This document shows positions 1 through 5,437 of a stretch of 5,748 nucleotides of DNA, piece by piece. The translations under genes were made by a program, and so were the position numbers. Each line of letters starts with the position of its first letter. Position 1 is the first letter of the stretch. The DNA comes from an uncultured Ruminococcus sp. (lineage in GTDB: Bacteria > Bacillota > Clostridia > Oscillospirales > Ruminococcaceae), in the NCBI GenBank assembly GCA_945876405.1, contig CAMCOJ010000152.1:1-5748 (forward strand), read 5' to 3'. The notes beneath the pieces were generated by a model, which was given only the letters and a program-made list of their open reading frames with translations, was not told where the DNA came from and searched no databases.

Positions 1-27
1 GACATATTTCAATAAAAATGCTATACT
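1..27 (+). promoter_or_regulatory. Probable sigma-A promoter, -35 box cut by the window edge
   Basis: A TATACT -10 box lies at 22-27. With the usual 17-base spacer, the -35 box would cover the two bases before the window plus bases 1-4. Bases 1-4 read GACA, the last four bases of the TTGACA consensus. Transcription would start near base 34, giving a leader of about 44 bases before the DUF4317 gene. The first two bases of the -35 box are outside the window and are not seen, so this is an inference from half a box and its spacing. Confidence 0.55.
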
Positions 28-77
28 CATAATGATGCTGAACAGTTAATACACAGATACAGAAAGAGGAAATACAA

Positions 78-1211
78 ATGAACAAAAAAGAACTTAATGA
101 AATTAAGAAAAATTTTTCTGAAGACAGTGGTTTTCTTGTTATAAATTCATTTTTTTCTGCATATATTGACCCGGAAAAGAATGTTAAATACAAAGAATGC
201 AAACCTCACAGTATTATACCTGATGAGGAAAGAGAAGTAGTTACTGAATCTTTAAAGAAAGTTCTTACCGGAACAATAGGAAAGCACCTTGTCGAATATG
301 AATTCCCTAACGAAGCTTATGAGGATGGAAACGCCCAGAAGATTCTTTATGATGTGGTTGTTTCCAAAATGAAGGATGAGGAAATCATGGATGCATTTCT
401 TCAGAAAATTACTACCAATATTGATTATGCTGCCTCATTTACTGTACTTGCATCGCACTGTACATATACCATAAAGAAAAAGAATAAAAACGATGATATC
501 GATCTTGAAAATTCAACGGAAGAGTATAACTTTATAGTAACAGCTGTTTGTCCGGCAAATACAAATGATATTGGCCTTTTCTATGACGAAGAAACAGGTA
601 CCATCTCGAAGAAGTCAAACACGGAGATGATTATCAGCAGAATCCCTACTGACGGTTTTGTTTATCCTGTATTCAGTGACAGAAGTCCTGATGTAAACCA
701 CGTTATGTATTTTTCAAAAAAAGCAGATAAACCAAACATCTCTATTATCGAAAATGTACTTGACTGTGAGTTTGTTATGTCAGCTGAAAATGAAAAGGCT
801 CGTTTTCAGCAGATTCTCAGCACAGTGGTATCTGATGAACTGAACTATAATGTAATCACACAGGTAAATGAGAAGATAAGGGAAGTTGTTGAGCTTAGCA
901 AAAACGAAACAGAATCGGCTAAACTTAACGACAAGCAGCTTAAACATATTCTTTCTGATTCCGGTGTCAGTGAGGATAAGCTTGAGGCACTTGAGCCTGC
1001 TTACAAGACACTGGTTGGTGACGTGGGACTTACAGCTTCAAATCTTACTGATAACAGAACAGTTGTTGTAACACCTGATGTAACGGTAAATATAAAGAAG
1101 GATGCAGCTTGCAGACTAAGAACCAGCAGTATTGAAGGAAGAAACTGTCTTATAATTGATCTTGATGATCCGAATATAGTTGTAAACGGTTTGCCTGCGG
1201 TTCTGAAATAA
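78..1211 (+). CDS. DUF4317 family protein, function unknown
   Basis: This encodes a 377-residue soluble protein with no signal peptide or membrane helix. I recognise it as DUF4317, a family common in Clostridia with no established function. The recognisable parts are an N-terminus beginning MNKKELNEIKKNF, a GTIGK...EFP segment at residues 65-77, and FSDRSPDVNHVMYFSKK at about 199-215. The C-terminal third (about 235-377) is less conserved in my memory. It has a lysine- and glutamate-rich helical stretch at about 262-310 and ends in a beta-rich tail. The start is supported by AGAGGA at 65-70, seven bases before the ATG. It is the first gene of a tight operon, and the HD phosphohydrolase begins 25 bases after its stop. 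No catalytic motif is evident, so no activity is claimed. Family assignment is fairly secure; role unknown. Confidence 0.85.
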   Translation: MNKKELNEIKKNFSEDSGFLVINSFFSAYIDPEKNVKYKECKPHSIIPDEEREVVTESLKKVLTGTIGKHLVEYEFPNEAYEDGNAQKILYDVVVSKMKDEEIMDAFLQKITTNIDYAASFTVLASHCTYTIKKKNKNDDIDLENSTEEYNFIVTAVCPANTNDIGLFYDEETGTISKKSNTEMIISRIPTDGFVYPVFSDRSPDVNHVMYFSKKADKPNISIIENVLDCEFVMSAENEKARFQQILSTVVSDELNYNVITQVNEKIREVVELSKNETESAKLNDKQLKHILSDSGVSEDKLEALEPAYKTLVGDVGLTASNLTDNRTVVVTPDVTVNIKKDAACRLRTSSIEGRNCLIIDLDDPNIVVNGLPAVLK

Positions 1212-1236
1212 AATTTTTGACCGGGGGAGTGAAAGT

Positions 1237-2442
1237 ATGGAAAAAAGTCAGGAATACAGGATATTCAGTGATATAATTAAAAATGAATACAAGCGTGAAA
1301 GAAAGATGTTCAGCCGGTATGCATGCCGCAGTTCTGAATGCATTCGTCTCAAAGAAGAAAAAATACCTGATCGCATAAATGTCCGTCCGGCTTTTTTTCA
1401 TGATGCTGACCGTATTATTCATTCAAAGGCATACACACGATATATAGACAAAACGCAGGTTTTTTCTTTTTTTGACAACGATCACATTACACACCGCGTT
1501 CTGCATGTTCAGCTTGTTTCAAAAATAGCAAGGATGATTGGCAGATGCCTGAAACTTAATGAAGATCTGATTGAGGCCATTGCTCTTGCTCACGATCTTG
1601 GTCATGTTCCGTATGGTCATGACGGTGAGAGGTATCTTAATTCTATTTGTCAGAAAAAAAATCTGGGATGTTTCTGTCATAATGCCCAGAGTGTAAAATT
1701 TCTGATGGAACTCGAAAAAAATGGCAGGGGGCTTAATCTCAGTCTGCAGGTACTTGACGGTGTACTTGCACATAACGGGGAAATACTTCAGTCGCATTAT
1801 GAACCGCAGAGAGATAAAACATTTGCTCAGTTCCTTGATGAGTATAACAAATGCTTTACTGATAAGAAATTCAGTGCGAAAATAACTCCAATGACTCTCG
1901 AAGGGTGTGTAGTAAGGATAAGTGATATTATTGCATATATCGGACGAGATATTGAAGATGCGATTACTCTTCGGCTGATTAGTCGTGAAGAAATTCCTGA
2001 TGATGTAAGGGAGGTTCTTGGTGATACAAACAGCCTGATAATTAATTCACTTACTTCTGATATTATTCTGAACAGTTATGAAAAGCCTTATTTGTGTATT
2101 TCTGATCGTATTTATGAAGCGCTTCAGAAACTGATGGAATTTAACTATACCAGAATTTATAAAAATCCCTCAATAAAAGATGAAGATTCAAAACTTCGTA
2201 ATATGTTTTCCGTGCTCTATGAAAAATATTATCAGCAACTGATGTCCGGTGACAGATCTGCAGAGATATACAGAGATTTCCTTGATTCATACGACCCGGC
2301 TTATTTTGAAAAGTATCACACGCAGGGGATGGAAGGAAGAATAGTAATTGATTATATATCCGGTATGACAGACCGGTATTTTAACGACTGTTTTACAAAG
2401 TTTATTATTCCAAAAAAATTCGGAAAAAATATTTTGTCATAA
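1237..2442 (+). CDS. dGTPase-like HD-domain dNTP triphosphohydrolase
   Basis: This 401-residue cytosolic enzyme belongs to the Dgt-like branch of the HD superfamily. Members hydrolyse dNTPs to deoxynucleoside plus triphosphate, using a metal held by an H...HD...D set. I assign H90 (in HRVLHVQLV), H119-D120 (ALAHDLGHVPYGHDGE) and D230 (RISDIIAYIGRDIEDA). Other family marks are DRIIHSKAYTRYIDKTQVF at about 58-76, FCHNAQSVKFL at about 146-156 and DYISGMTDRYF at 372-382. The protein looks intact from end to end. Its 60s-80s region (YTRYIDKTQVFSFFDNDHIT) differs from the classical E. coli Dgt form, so nucleotide preference cannot be stated. The start follows a GGGGGAG ribosome site at 1223-1229, seven bases before the ATG. 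It sits 25 bases after the DUF4317 gene and 12 bases before the next one, so co-transcription is likely. Family role in nucleotide pool control is known; its exact substrate here is inference. Confidence 0.9.
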   Translation: MEKSQEYRIFSDIIKNEYKRERKMFSRYACRSSECIRLKEEKIPDRINVRPAFFHDADRIIHSKAYTRYIDKTQVFSFFDNDHITHRVLHVQLVSKIARMIGRCLKLNEDLIEAIALAHDLGHVPYGHDGERYLNSICQKKNLGCFCHNAQSVKFLMELEKNGRGLNLSLQVLDGVLAHNGEILQSHYEPQRDKTFAQFLDEYNKCFTDKKFSAKITPMTLEGCVVRISDIIAYIGRDIEDAITLRLISREEIPDDVREVLGDTNSLIINSLTSDIILNSYEKPYLCISDRIYEALQKLMEFNYTRIYKNPSIKDEDSKLRNMFSVLYEKYYQQLMSGDRSAEIYRDFLDSYDPAYFEKYHTQGMEGRIVIDYISGMTDRYFNDCFTKFIIPKKFGKNILS

Positions 2443-2454
2443 TGAGGTGCAAAA

Positions 2455-2715
2455 ATGCAGAAAAAGTTTGATATTCCTGGTTTTACATACTTTGCTGAAA
2501 AAAACAACTATACAGGAAGTGTGGGGAATATATTTAATTATAAGATAACAAACGGTGACAATCTTACTGTGGATGTCTGGAAAGGCAAATTCTGTCTTGC
2601 AAAAACGCCTGAGGAGGATTATATCGTAAAAGGTGAGTTTGAAAAAACCCCTGAAGGTCTTGAAGAGCTGAAAAAATGGCTTAATGAAAAACATGAAGAA
2701 TTTGAAGCAAAATAA
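2455..2715 (+). CDS. Small conserved-looking protein, function unknown
   Basis: This encodes an 86-residue, soluble, charged protein with no signal peptide, membrane helix or metal-binding cluster. The middle (residues about 24-60) alternates polar and hydrophobic residues as beta strands do, with a VWKGKFCLAKTPEE segment at 41-54. The end, EGLEELKKWLNEKHEEF (68-84), should form an amphipathic helix. I have a loose impression of similar small Clostridia proteins with an N-terminal beta sheet and C-terminal WL-containing helix, but no named family. GAGGTG at 2444-2449 sits five bases before the ATG. The gene begins 12 bases after the HD phosphohydrolase stop and is followed at once by a terminator, so it is the last gene of that operon. 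It could be an accessory protein of the enzyme or unrelated. That it is a real gene is likely from the ribosome site, tight spacing and terminator placement. Confidence 0.75.
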   Translation: MQKKFDIPGFTYFAEKNNYTGSVGNIFNYKITNGDNLTVDVWKGKFCLAKTPEEDYIVKGEFEKTPEGLEELKKWLNEKHEEFEAK

Positions 2716-2718
2716 AAA

Positions 2719-2757
2719 GGATTTGGAATGAGGTTTTAATTCCAAAACCTATTTTTT
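2719..2757 (+). terminator. Rho-independent terminator, probably bidirectional
   Basis: The arms GGATTTGGAAT (2719-2729) and ATTCCAAAACC (2739-2749) pair over 11 positions with one mismatch around a nine-base loop, and TTTTTT follows at 2752-2757. It starts four bases after the stop of the 86-residue protein and ends the rightward operon. On the other strand the hairpin is followed by a T-rich run (the complement of AATAAAAA at 2711-2718). It lies about 15 bases beyond the terD stop, so it should also stop terD transcripts. Confidence 0.8.
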
Positions 2758-2771
2758 GGCACAATAAAAGA

Positions 2772-3353
2772 TTAACCAGCATTAAGCCCGTAATTTGCAC
2801 AGAGAGCCGCAAGTCCGCCGCTGAATCCTGAACCGATAGCACAGAACTTCCATTCACCGTTGTTTCTGTACAGTTCACCGACAACGAGAGCTGTTTCAAT
2901 TGAGAAGTCTTCACAGAGGTCATATCTGATAAGTTCAGTTCCTGTAGCTTCGTCTATGATTCTTATATATGCATTTGAAACCTGTCCGAAATTCTGCTGT
3001 CTTGTTTCATAATCATATATTGTAACTGTAAAAGCAATTTTTTCGATATTTGCCGGAACCTTTGAAAGGTCAACTTTAATCTGTTCATCGTCACCGTCAC
3101 CGGCACCTGTAAGGTTGTCTCCCATGTGCTGAACAGAACCGCATTCTGACTTGAGGTTTCCGTAGAAGATGAATGATGAATCCGAAGGGGCTTTACCAGA
3201 AGCATCAACAAGAAATGCAGATGTGTCAAGGTCAAAATCTGAGCCTCCGTCATATTTGTTTACGTCCCAGCCTAAGCCAACGATAACGTTTTTAAGTCCC
3301 GGATTAGTTTTCGTAAGGTCGATTTTCTGACCTTTCTGAAGTGAAATAGCCAT
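2772..3353 (-). CDS. TerD-family calcium-binding stress protein
   Basis: This encodes a 193-residue cytosolic protein of the TerD/TerE/CABP family, linked elsewhere to tellurite resistance and to general stress, phage or envelope-damage responses. It begins [15 protein letters not shown] and carries the family's acidic calcium-binding segments DFDLD (39-43) and [13 protein letters not shown] (78-90). [20 protein letters not shown] (112-131) and the end [12 protein letters not shown] (179-190) are also typical. Length is normal for a single-domain member. I chose the ATG at 3353 because AAGGAGGA (3361-3368) lies seven bases before it and homologues start there. An in-frame ATG at 3377 adds eight residues but has no ribosome site and would overlap this one. 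The gene has its own strong promoter and converges on the dGTPase-like operon. No terC, telA or second terD is within the window. TerD versus TerE cannot be decided, so no symbol is given. Confidence 0.93.
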   Translation of the reverse strand: MAISLQKGQKIDLTKTNPGLKNVIVGLGWDVNKYDGGSDFDLDTSAFLVDASGKAPSDSSFIFYGNLKSECGSVQHMGDNLTGAGDGDDEQIKVDLSKVPANIEKIAFTVTIYDYETRQQNFGQVSNAYIRIIDEATGTELIRYDLCEDFSIETALVVGELYRNNGEWKFCAIGSGFSGGLAALCANYGLNAG

Positions 3354-3360
3354 TTTAAGT

Positions 3361-3368
3361 TCCTCCTT
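3361..3368 (-). promoter_or_regulatory. Ribosome binding site that fixes the terD start
   Basis: On the minus strand this reads AAGGAGGA, nearly a full match to the anti-Shine-Dalgarno sequence. It is seven bases before the ATG at 3353. It lies inside the coding sequence that an upstream ATG at 3377 would create, so the 193-residue form is the likely product. Confidence 0.85.
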
Positions 3369-3371
3369 GTT

Positions 3372-3391
3372 TTCCATAATGTGTTATGGAA
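3372..3391 (-). promoter_or_regulatory. Hairpin in the terD mRNA leader next to the ribosome site
   Basis: In the minus-strand transcript, UUCCAUAA and UUAUGGAA pair perfectly over 8 bp around a four-base CACA loop. The stem ends three bases before the AAGGAGGA ribosome site. It has no U-tract, so it is not a terminator. It may protect the mRNA 5' region or affect translation initiation. A second, weaker hairpin (3412-3432, 6 of 7 pairs) lies further upstream in the same leader. Structure is read from sequence complementarity only. Confidence 0.5.
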
Positions 3392-3451
3392 TATAGTTTC
3401 TTTTGTTAAATTTTCTCCAAATAAAGGGGAAATAACATTAATATACTGTTA

Positions 3452-3480
3452 ATTATACACCATATTTTTTATGTTGTCAA
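3452..3480 (-). promoter_or_regulatory. Consensus sigma-A promoter of terD
   Basis: On the minus strand, TTGACA (complement of 3475-3480) is followed after exactly 17 bases by TATAAT (complement of 3452-3457). Both hexamers match the housekeeping consensus perfectly. Transcription should start near 3445, giving a leader of about 90 bases. This predicts strong basal expression unless a repressor or leader structure intervenes. Confidence 0.85.
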
Positions 3481-3519
3481 TGATTAATTATATATGGAAC
3501 GGCTGGTGAATGATTATCA

Positions 3520-3525
3520 TATAAT
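3520..3525 (+). promoter_or_regulatory. Possible -10 box for the 104-residue protein gene
   Basis: A perfect TATAAT lies here, and a start near 3532 would give a leader of about 16 bases before the ATG at 3548. No recognisable -35 box is found 16-18 bases upstream (the region reads GGAACGGC), and there is no extended TG motif. The short imperfect palindrome ATGATTATCAT (3510-3520) overlaps its upstream edge and could be an operator. In A+T-rich DNA a lone TATAAT is weak evidence. Confidence 0.35.
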
Positions 3526-3547
3526 ATCATGAAACGGAGTTGATAAT

Positions 3548-3862
3548 ATGAATCTGTATTTATGGTATATACTTACACTGACACTTGTATTTGTATCTGT
3601 AACAGCTGTTTTATGCAAAATAAGAAATGATTTGAAAAAAAACAGCGATATTCGTTCTCTCGTTACTGGAATTGTAATAATCCCGGAGAATAACAACAAT
3701 ACTGAGTTTATCCTTCGGAAACTTGCCGCTTATATAGAGAAAAATGACATACACTGTTTCAGAAAAATAGCGATACAGGTTTGCAGGGATGACATTGAAA
3801 ATATAATGATATGCCGCGGATTGTGTGAGCAGTATACTTTTTTTGAGATGCTGATAATTTGA
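3548..3862 (+). CDS. Small single-pass membrane protein, function unknown
   Basis: This encodes 104 residues with one hydrophobic helix at about 5-23, followed by K24, R26, K30 and K31. By the positive-inside rule the N-terminus is outside and the remaining 80 residues are in the cytosol. There is no lipobox and no clear signal peptidase site, so it is probably anchored. The cytosolic part starts with a beta strand (TGIVIIPE, 40-47), then a helix (54-64), a second strand (RKIAIQVC, 72-79) and a helix around DDIENIMICRGLCEQY (81-96). This alternating pattern recalls a shortened nucleotide- or sugar-binding alpha/beta fold, but no catalytic motif is visible. Cysteines stand at 23, 70, 79, 89 and 93. 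CGGAG at 3535-3539 supports the start. It is divergent from terD and separated by 170 bases from the binding-protein gene, which has its own promoter. I do not recognise the family. Confidence 0.7.
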   Translation: MNLYLWYILTLTLVFVSVTAVLCKIRNDLKKNSDIRSLVTGIVIIPENNNNTEFILRKLAAYIEKNDIHCFRKIAIQVCRDDIENIMICRGLCEQYTFFEMLII

Positions 3863-3942
3863 TATTGTATATTTTCCCCTTCAGAAAACAGGCGTATGTG
3901 CAAATCAGTAAAAAAATTACCTATATCGGTAAAATATCTACG

Positions 3943-3971
3943 TTCAATATCTTCTGAATTCAAGGTATAAT
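3943..3971 (+). promoter_or_regulatory. Probable promoter of the sugar importer operon
   Basis: TATAAT at 3966-3971 is preceded at 17 bases by TTCAAT (3943-3948), which matches TTGACA at three of six positions. Transcription would begin near 3978, leaving a leader of about 55 bases that ends in AGGAGGA. No clear terminator separates the preceding 104-residue gene, so some readthrough is possible. I see no convincing catabolite-response (cre) element in 3863-4032, a stretch otherwise A+T-rich and featureless. Confidence 0.5.
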
Positions 3972-4032
3972 CAAAATATAAGAAATGTGAAAATAAACAA
4001 AAACATTACACATTACAGGAGGAATTTTACTT

Positions 4033-5322
4033 ATGAAAATCAAAAAAATAATCAGTGGCATTGCTGCGGCAGCAATGATGGCCGGAGCAGTAACTGGCTG
4101 TGGAAGCAAATCAACAGAAGCAGGCAGCAATGAGGGAAGCAAGGATGCAACAACACTTACGTTATGGAGTATTGCGACGGAAAGTGATTCATTCCATGAT
4201 GCATATGTAAATGCTATCAAAGATTTTGAAGCAAGTCATGAAGGTGTTAAGATTATTCATGAAACTTTTGAAAATGAGTCATATAAGACTAAGATTAAAT
4301 CTGCTGTAGCTGCAAACGAGCTTCCTGATGTATTCTATACATGGGCTGGTGGATTTTCACAGGCATTTGTTGATTCGGGCAAGGTGCTTCAGCTTGACAG
4401 CTATTACGACAAGTATAAAGATGAACTTTCAGAAGCAGCACTTACAAACATTACATATGACGGAAAACTTTACGGATCAACTATTGTTACACCAGTGTCT
4501 GTAATGTGGTATAACGCAAAGATTTTCAAGGAAAACAATCTTGAAACACCTGAAACATGGGATGAATTTGTAGATGTATGTAAAACACTCCGTGCTGCAA
4601 ATATTGATCCGATTGCCACAAGCGCAAAGGACAAGTGGGTTCTTGCCATGCTTCATGACGGACTGACTCTTAAGTCTGTAGGAGCAGATAAGCTTCAGAA
4701 GACACTTCTTAAGCAGGGTGGTTCATATTCAGATCCGGATTTCCTTGTTTCTGCTCAGAAGATTAAGGAACTGGCAGATATTAATGCATTTATAAACGGT
4801 GCTGCAGGACTTTCAAACGACGAGGCAAGTGCAGAATTCTATTCAGGAAAGGCTGCTATGTACTTTACAGGAAGCTGGATGGGTGGTTCGATTATGACAG
4901 ATGCTCCGAATCCGAAGGATTTCTCTGTTGCTCCTATTCCGGTTGTAAATTCATCAAATGCAAAACTTACAGATTTTATGGGTGGTGGTGCTGACTCTCT
5001 CATGGTTGCTTCATCAACAAAGAATGCAGATCTCTCAGCTGAACTTGCCTTCGAAATTACAAAGGGTGTTTCAAAGTATGCATATCTTTCAGGTGCCGGT
5101 ATTCCTGCATGGAAGGTTACATATGATGATTCTGAAGTGCCTGAGCTCACAAAGAAGGTTGCTGAATATGCGAACGGTGCAACGTCATTTACACTTTGGT
5201 TTGATACACTTCTTGAATCAGAAGATGCCGGTGAATATCTTGCACTCCTTCAGAAACTTTATTTAGGTTCAATCACTCCTGAAGACTTCCAGAAGGAAAT
5301 GGCTGCACAGCTTGAAAAATAA
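4033..5322 (+). CDS. Carbohydrate ABC transporter solute-binding lipoprotein (family 1)
   Basis: This 429-residue protein captures a sugar outside the membrane and delivers it to an ABC permease. It has a type II signal peptide: a lysine-rich start (MKIKKI), an alanine-rich core and the lipobox VTGC, with C23 as the lipidated residue. A glycine-, serine- and glutamate-rich linker (24-38) follows. The mature part is typical of UgpB/MsmE-like binding proteins, with TLTLWS (41-46), ELPDVFYTWAGG (96-107), YDGKLYGSTIVTPVSVMWYNAKIF (about 142-165), ETPETWDEFV (171-180) and KAAMYFTGSWMGG (273-285). Aromatic residues such as W104, W282 and W389 are candidates for stacking on the sugar. AGGAGGA (4017-4023) lies nine bases before the ATG. 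The permease gene follows after 115 bases. The sequence favours an oligosaccharide of the raffinose/xylo-oligosaccharide class only loosely; the true ligand is not determined. Length is normal and the gene intact. Confidence 0.93.
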   Translation: MKIKKIISGIAAAAMMAGAVTGCGSKSTEAGSNEGSKDATTLTLWSIATESDSFHDAYVNAIKDFEASHEGVKIIHETFENESYKTKIKSAVAANELPDVFYTWAGGFSQAFVDSGKVLQLDSYYDKYKDELSEAALTNITYDGKLYGSTIVTPVSVMWYNAKIFKENNLETPETWDEFVDVCKTLRAANIDPIATSAKDKWVLAMLHDGLTLKSVGADKLQKTLLKQGGSYSDPDFLVSAQKIKELADINAFINGAAGLSNDEASAEFYSGKAAMYFTGSWMGGSIMTDAPNPKDFSVAPIPVVNSSNAKLTDFMGGGADSLMVASSTKNADLSAELAFEITKGVSKYAYLSGAGIPAWKVTYDDSEVPELTKKVAEYANGATSFTLWFDTLLESEDAGEYLALLQKLYLGSITPEDFQKEMAAQLEK

Positions 5323-5373
5323 TTTCATTTTGATTACTTCAAATATTTCTAAATTCCTTAATTATATCCCTGT

Positions 5374-5400
5374 ACTGACCGATTATTATAATCGGTCAGT
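5374..5400 (+). promoter_or_regulatory. Perfect inverted repeat between binding protein and permease genes
   Basis: ACTGACCGATTAT at 5374-5386 is exactly repeated in inverted form at 5388-5400 around one central base; as RNA it would fold into about 11-12 bp with a short loop. No T-run follows (GATGTGAC), so it is not a standard terminator. It lies 51 bases after the binding-protein stop and 37 bases before the permease start. The likely role is to block 3'-to-5' decay of the upstream message or to end part of the transcripts. Either would leave more binding protein than permease. Its symmetry would also fit a protein operator. Confidence 0.7.
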
Positions 5401-5437
5401 GATGTGACATAGTAAAATTAGTAAAGGCTGGTTTAGT

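Noticed and set aside
78..3353. Treating DUF4317, the HD enzyme and TerD together as a phage-defence island
   Set aside because: TerD is on the opposite strand behind a shared terminator with its own promoter, and no nuclease, toxin, integrase or other defence gene is present. The idea rests only on loose family associations.
2772..3377. Longer terD reading frame starting at 3377 (eight extra residues, MENKEELK)
   Set aside because: The upstream ATG lies inside the leader hairpin with no ribosome site, while a near-perfect AAGGAGGA stands seven bases before the ATG at 3353, the family's usual start.
3917..3932. TTACC...GGTAA hairpin with T-rich flank on the minus strand as a terminator
   Set aside because: Only 5 bp of stem, and no minus-strand gene ends there, so it is probably chance in A+T-rich DNA.
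3880..3958. Inverted pair TTCAGAA (3880-3886) and TTCTGAA (3952-3958)
   Set aside because: Seven bases, 65 bases apart and not extendable; expected by chance.
4004..4018. Direct repeat ACATTAC-ACATTAC before the binding-protein ribosome site
   Set aside because: Two short A+T-rich copies only; no sign of a regulatory array.
4839..5150. Minus-strand open frame inside the binding-protein gene
   Set aside because: No ribosome site or family likeness, and the plus-strand frame is a clear full-length family member. The same reasoning excludes the other open frames lying inside real genes, such as those at 886-1071, 1150-1422, 1519-1797, 2963-3253 and 3960-4220.
5364..5392. TATAAT at 5387-5392 as a promoter for the permease gene
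   Set aside because: It is the centre of the inverted repeat, and no -35-like sequence lies about 17 bases upstream (the area reads TATCCC).
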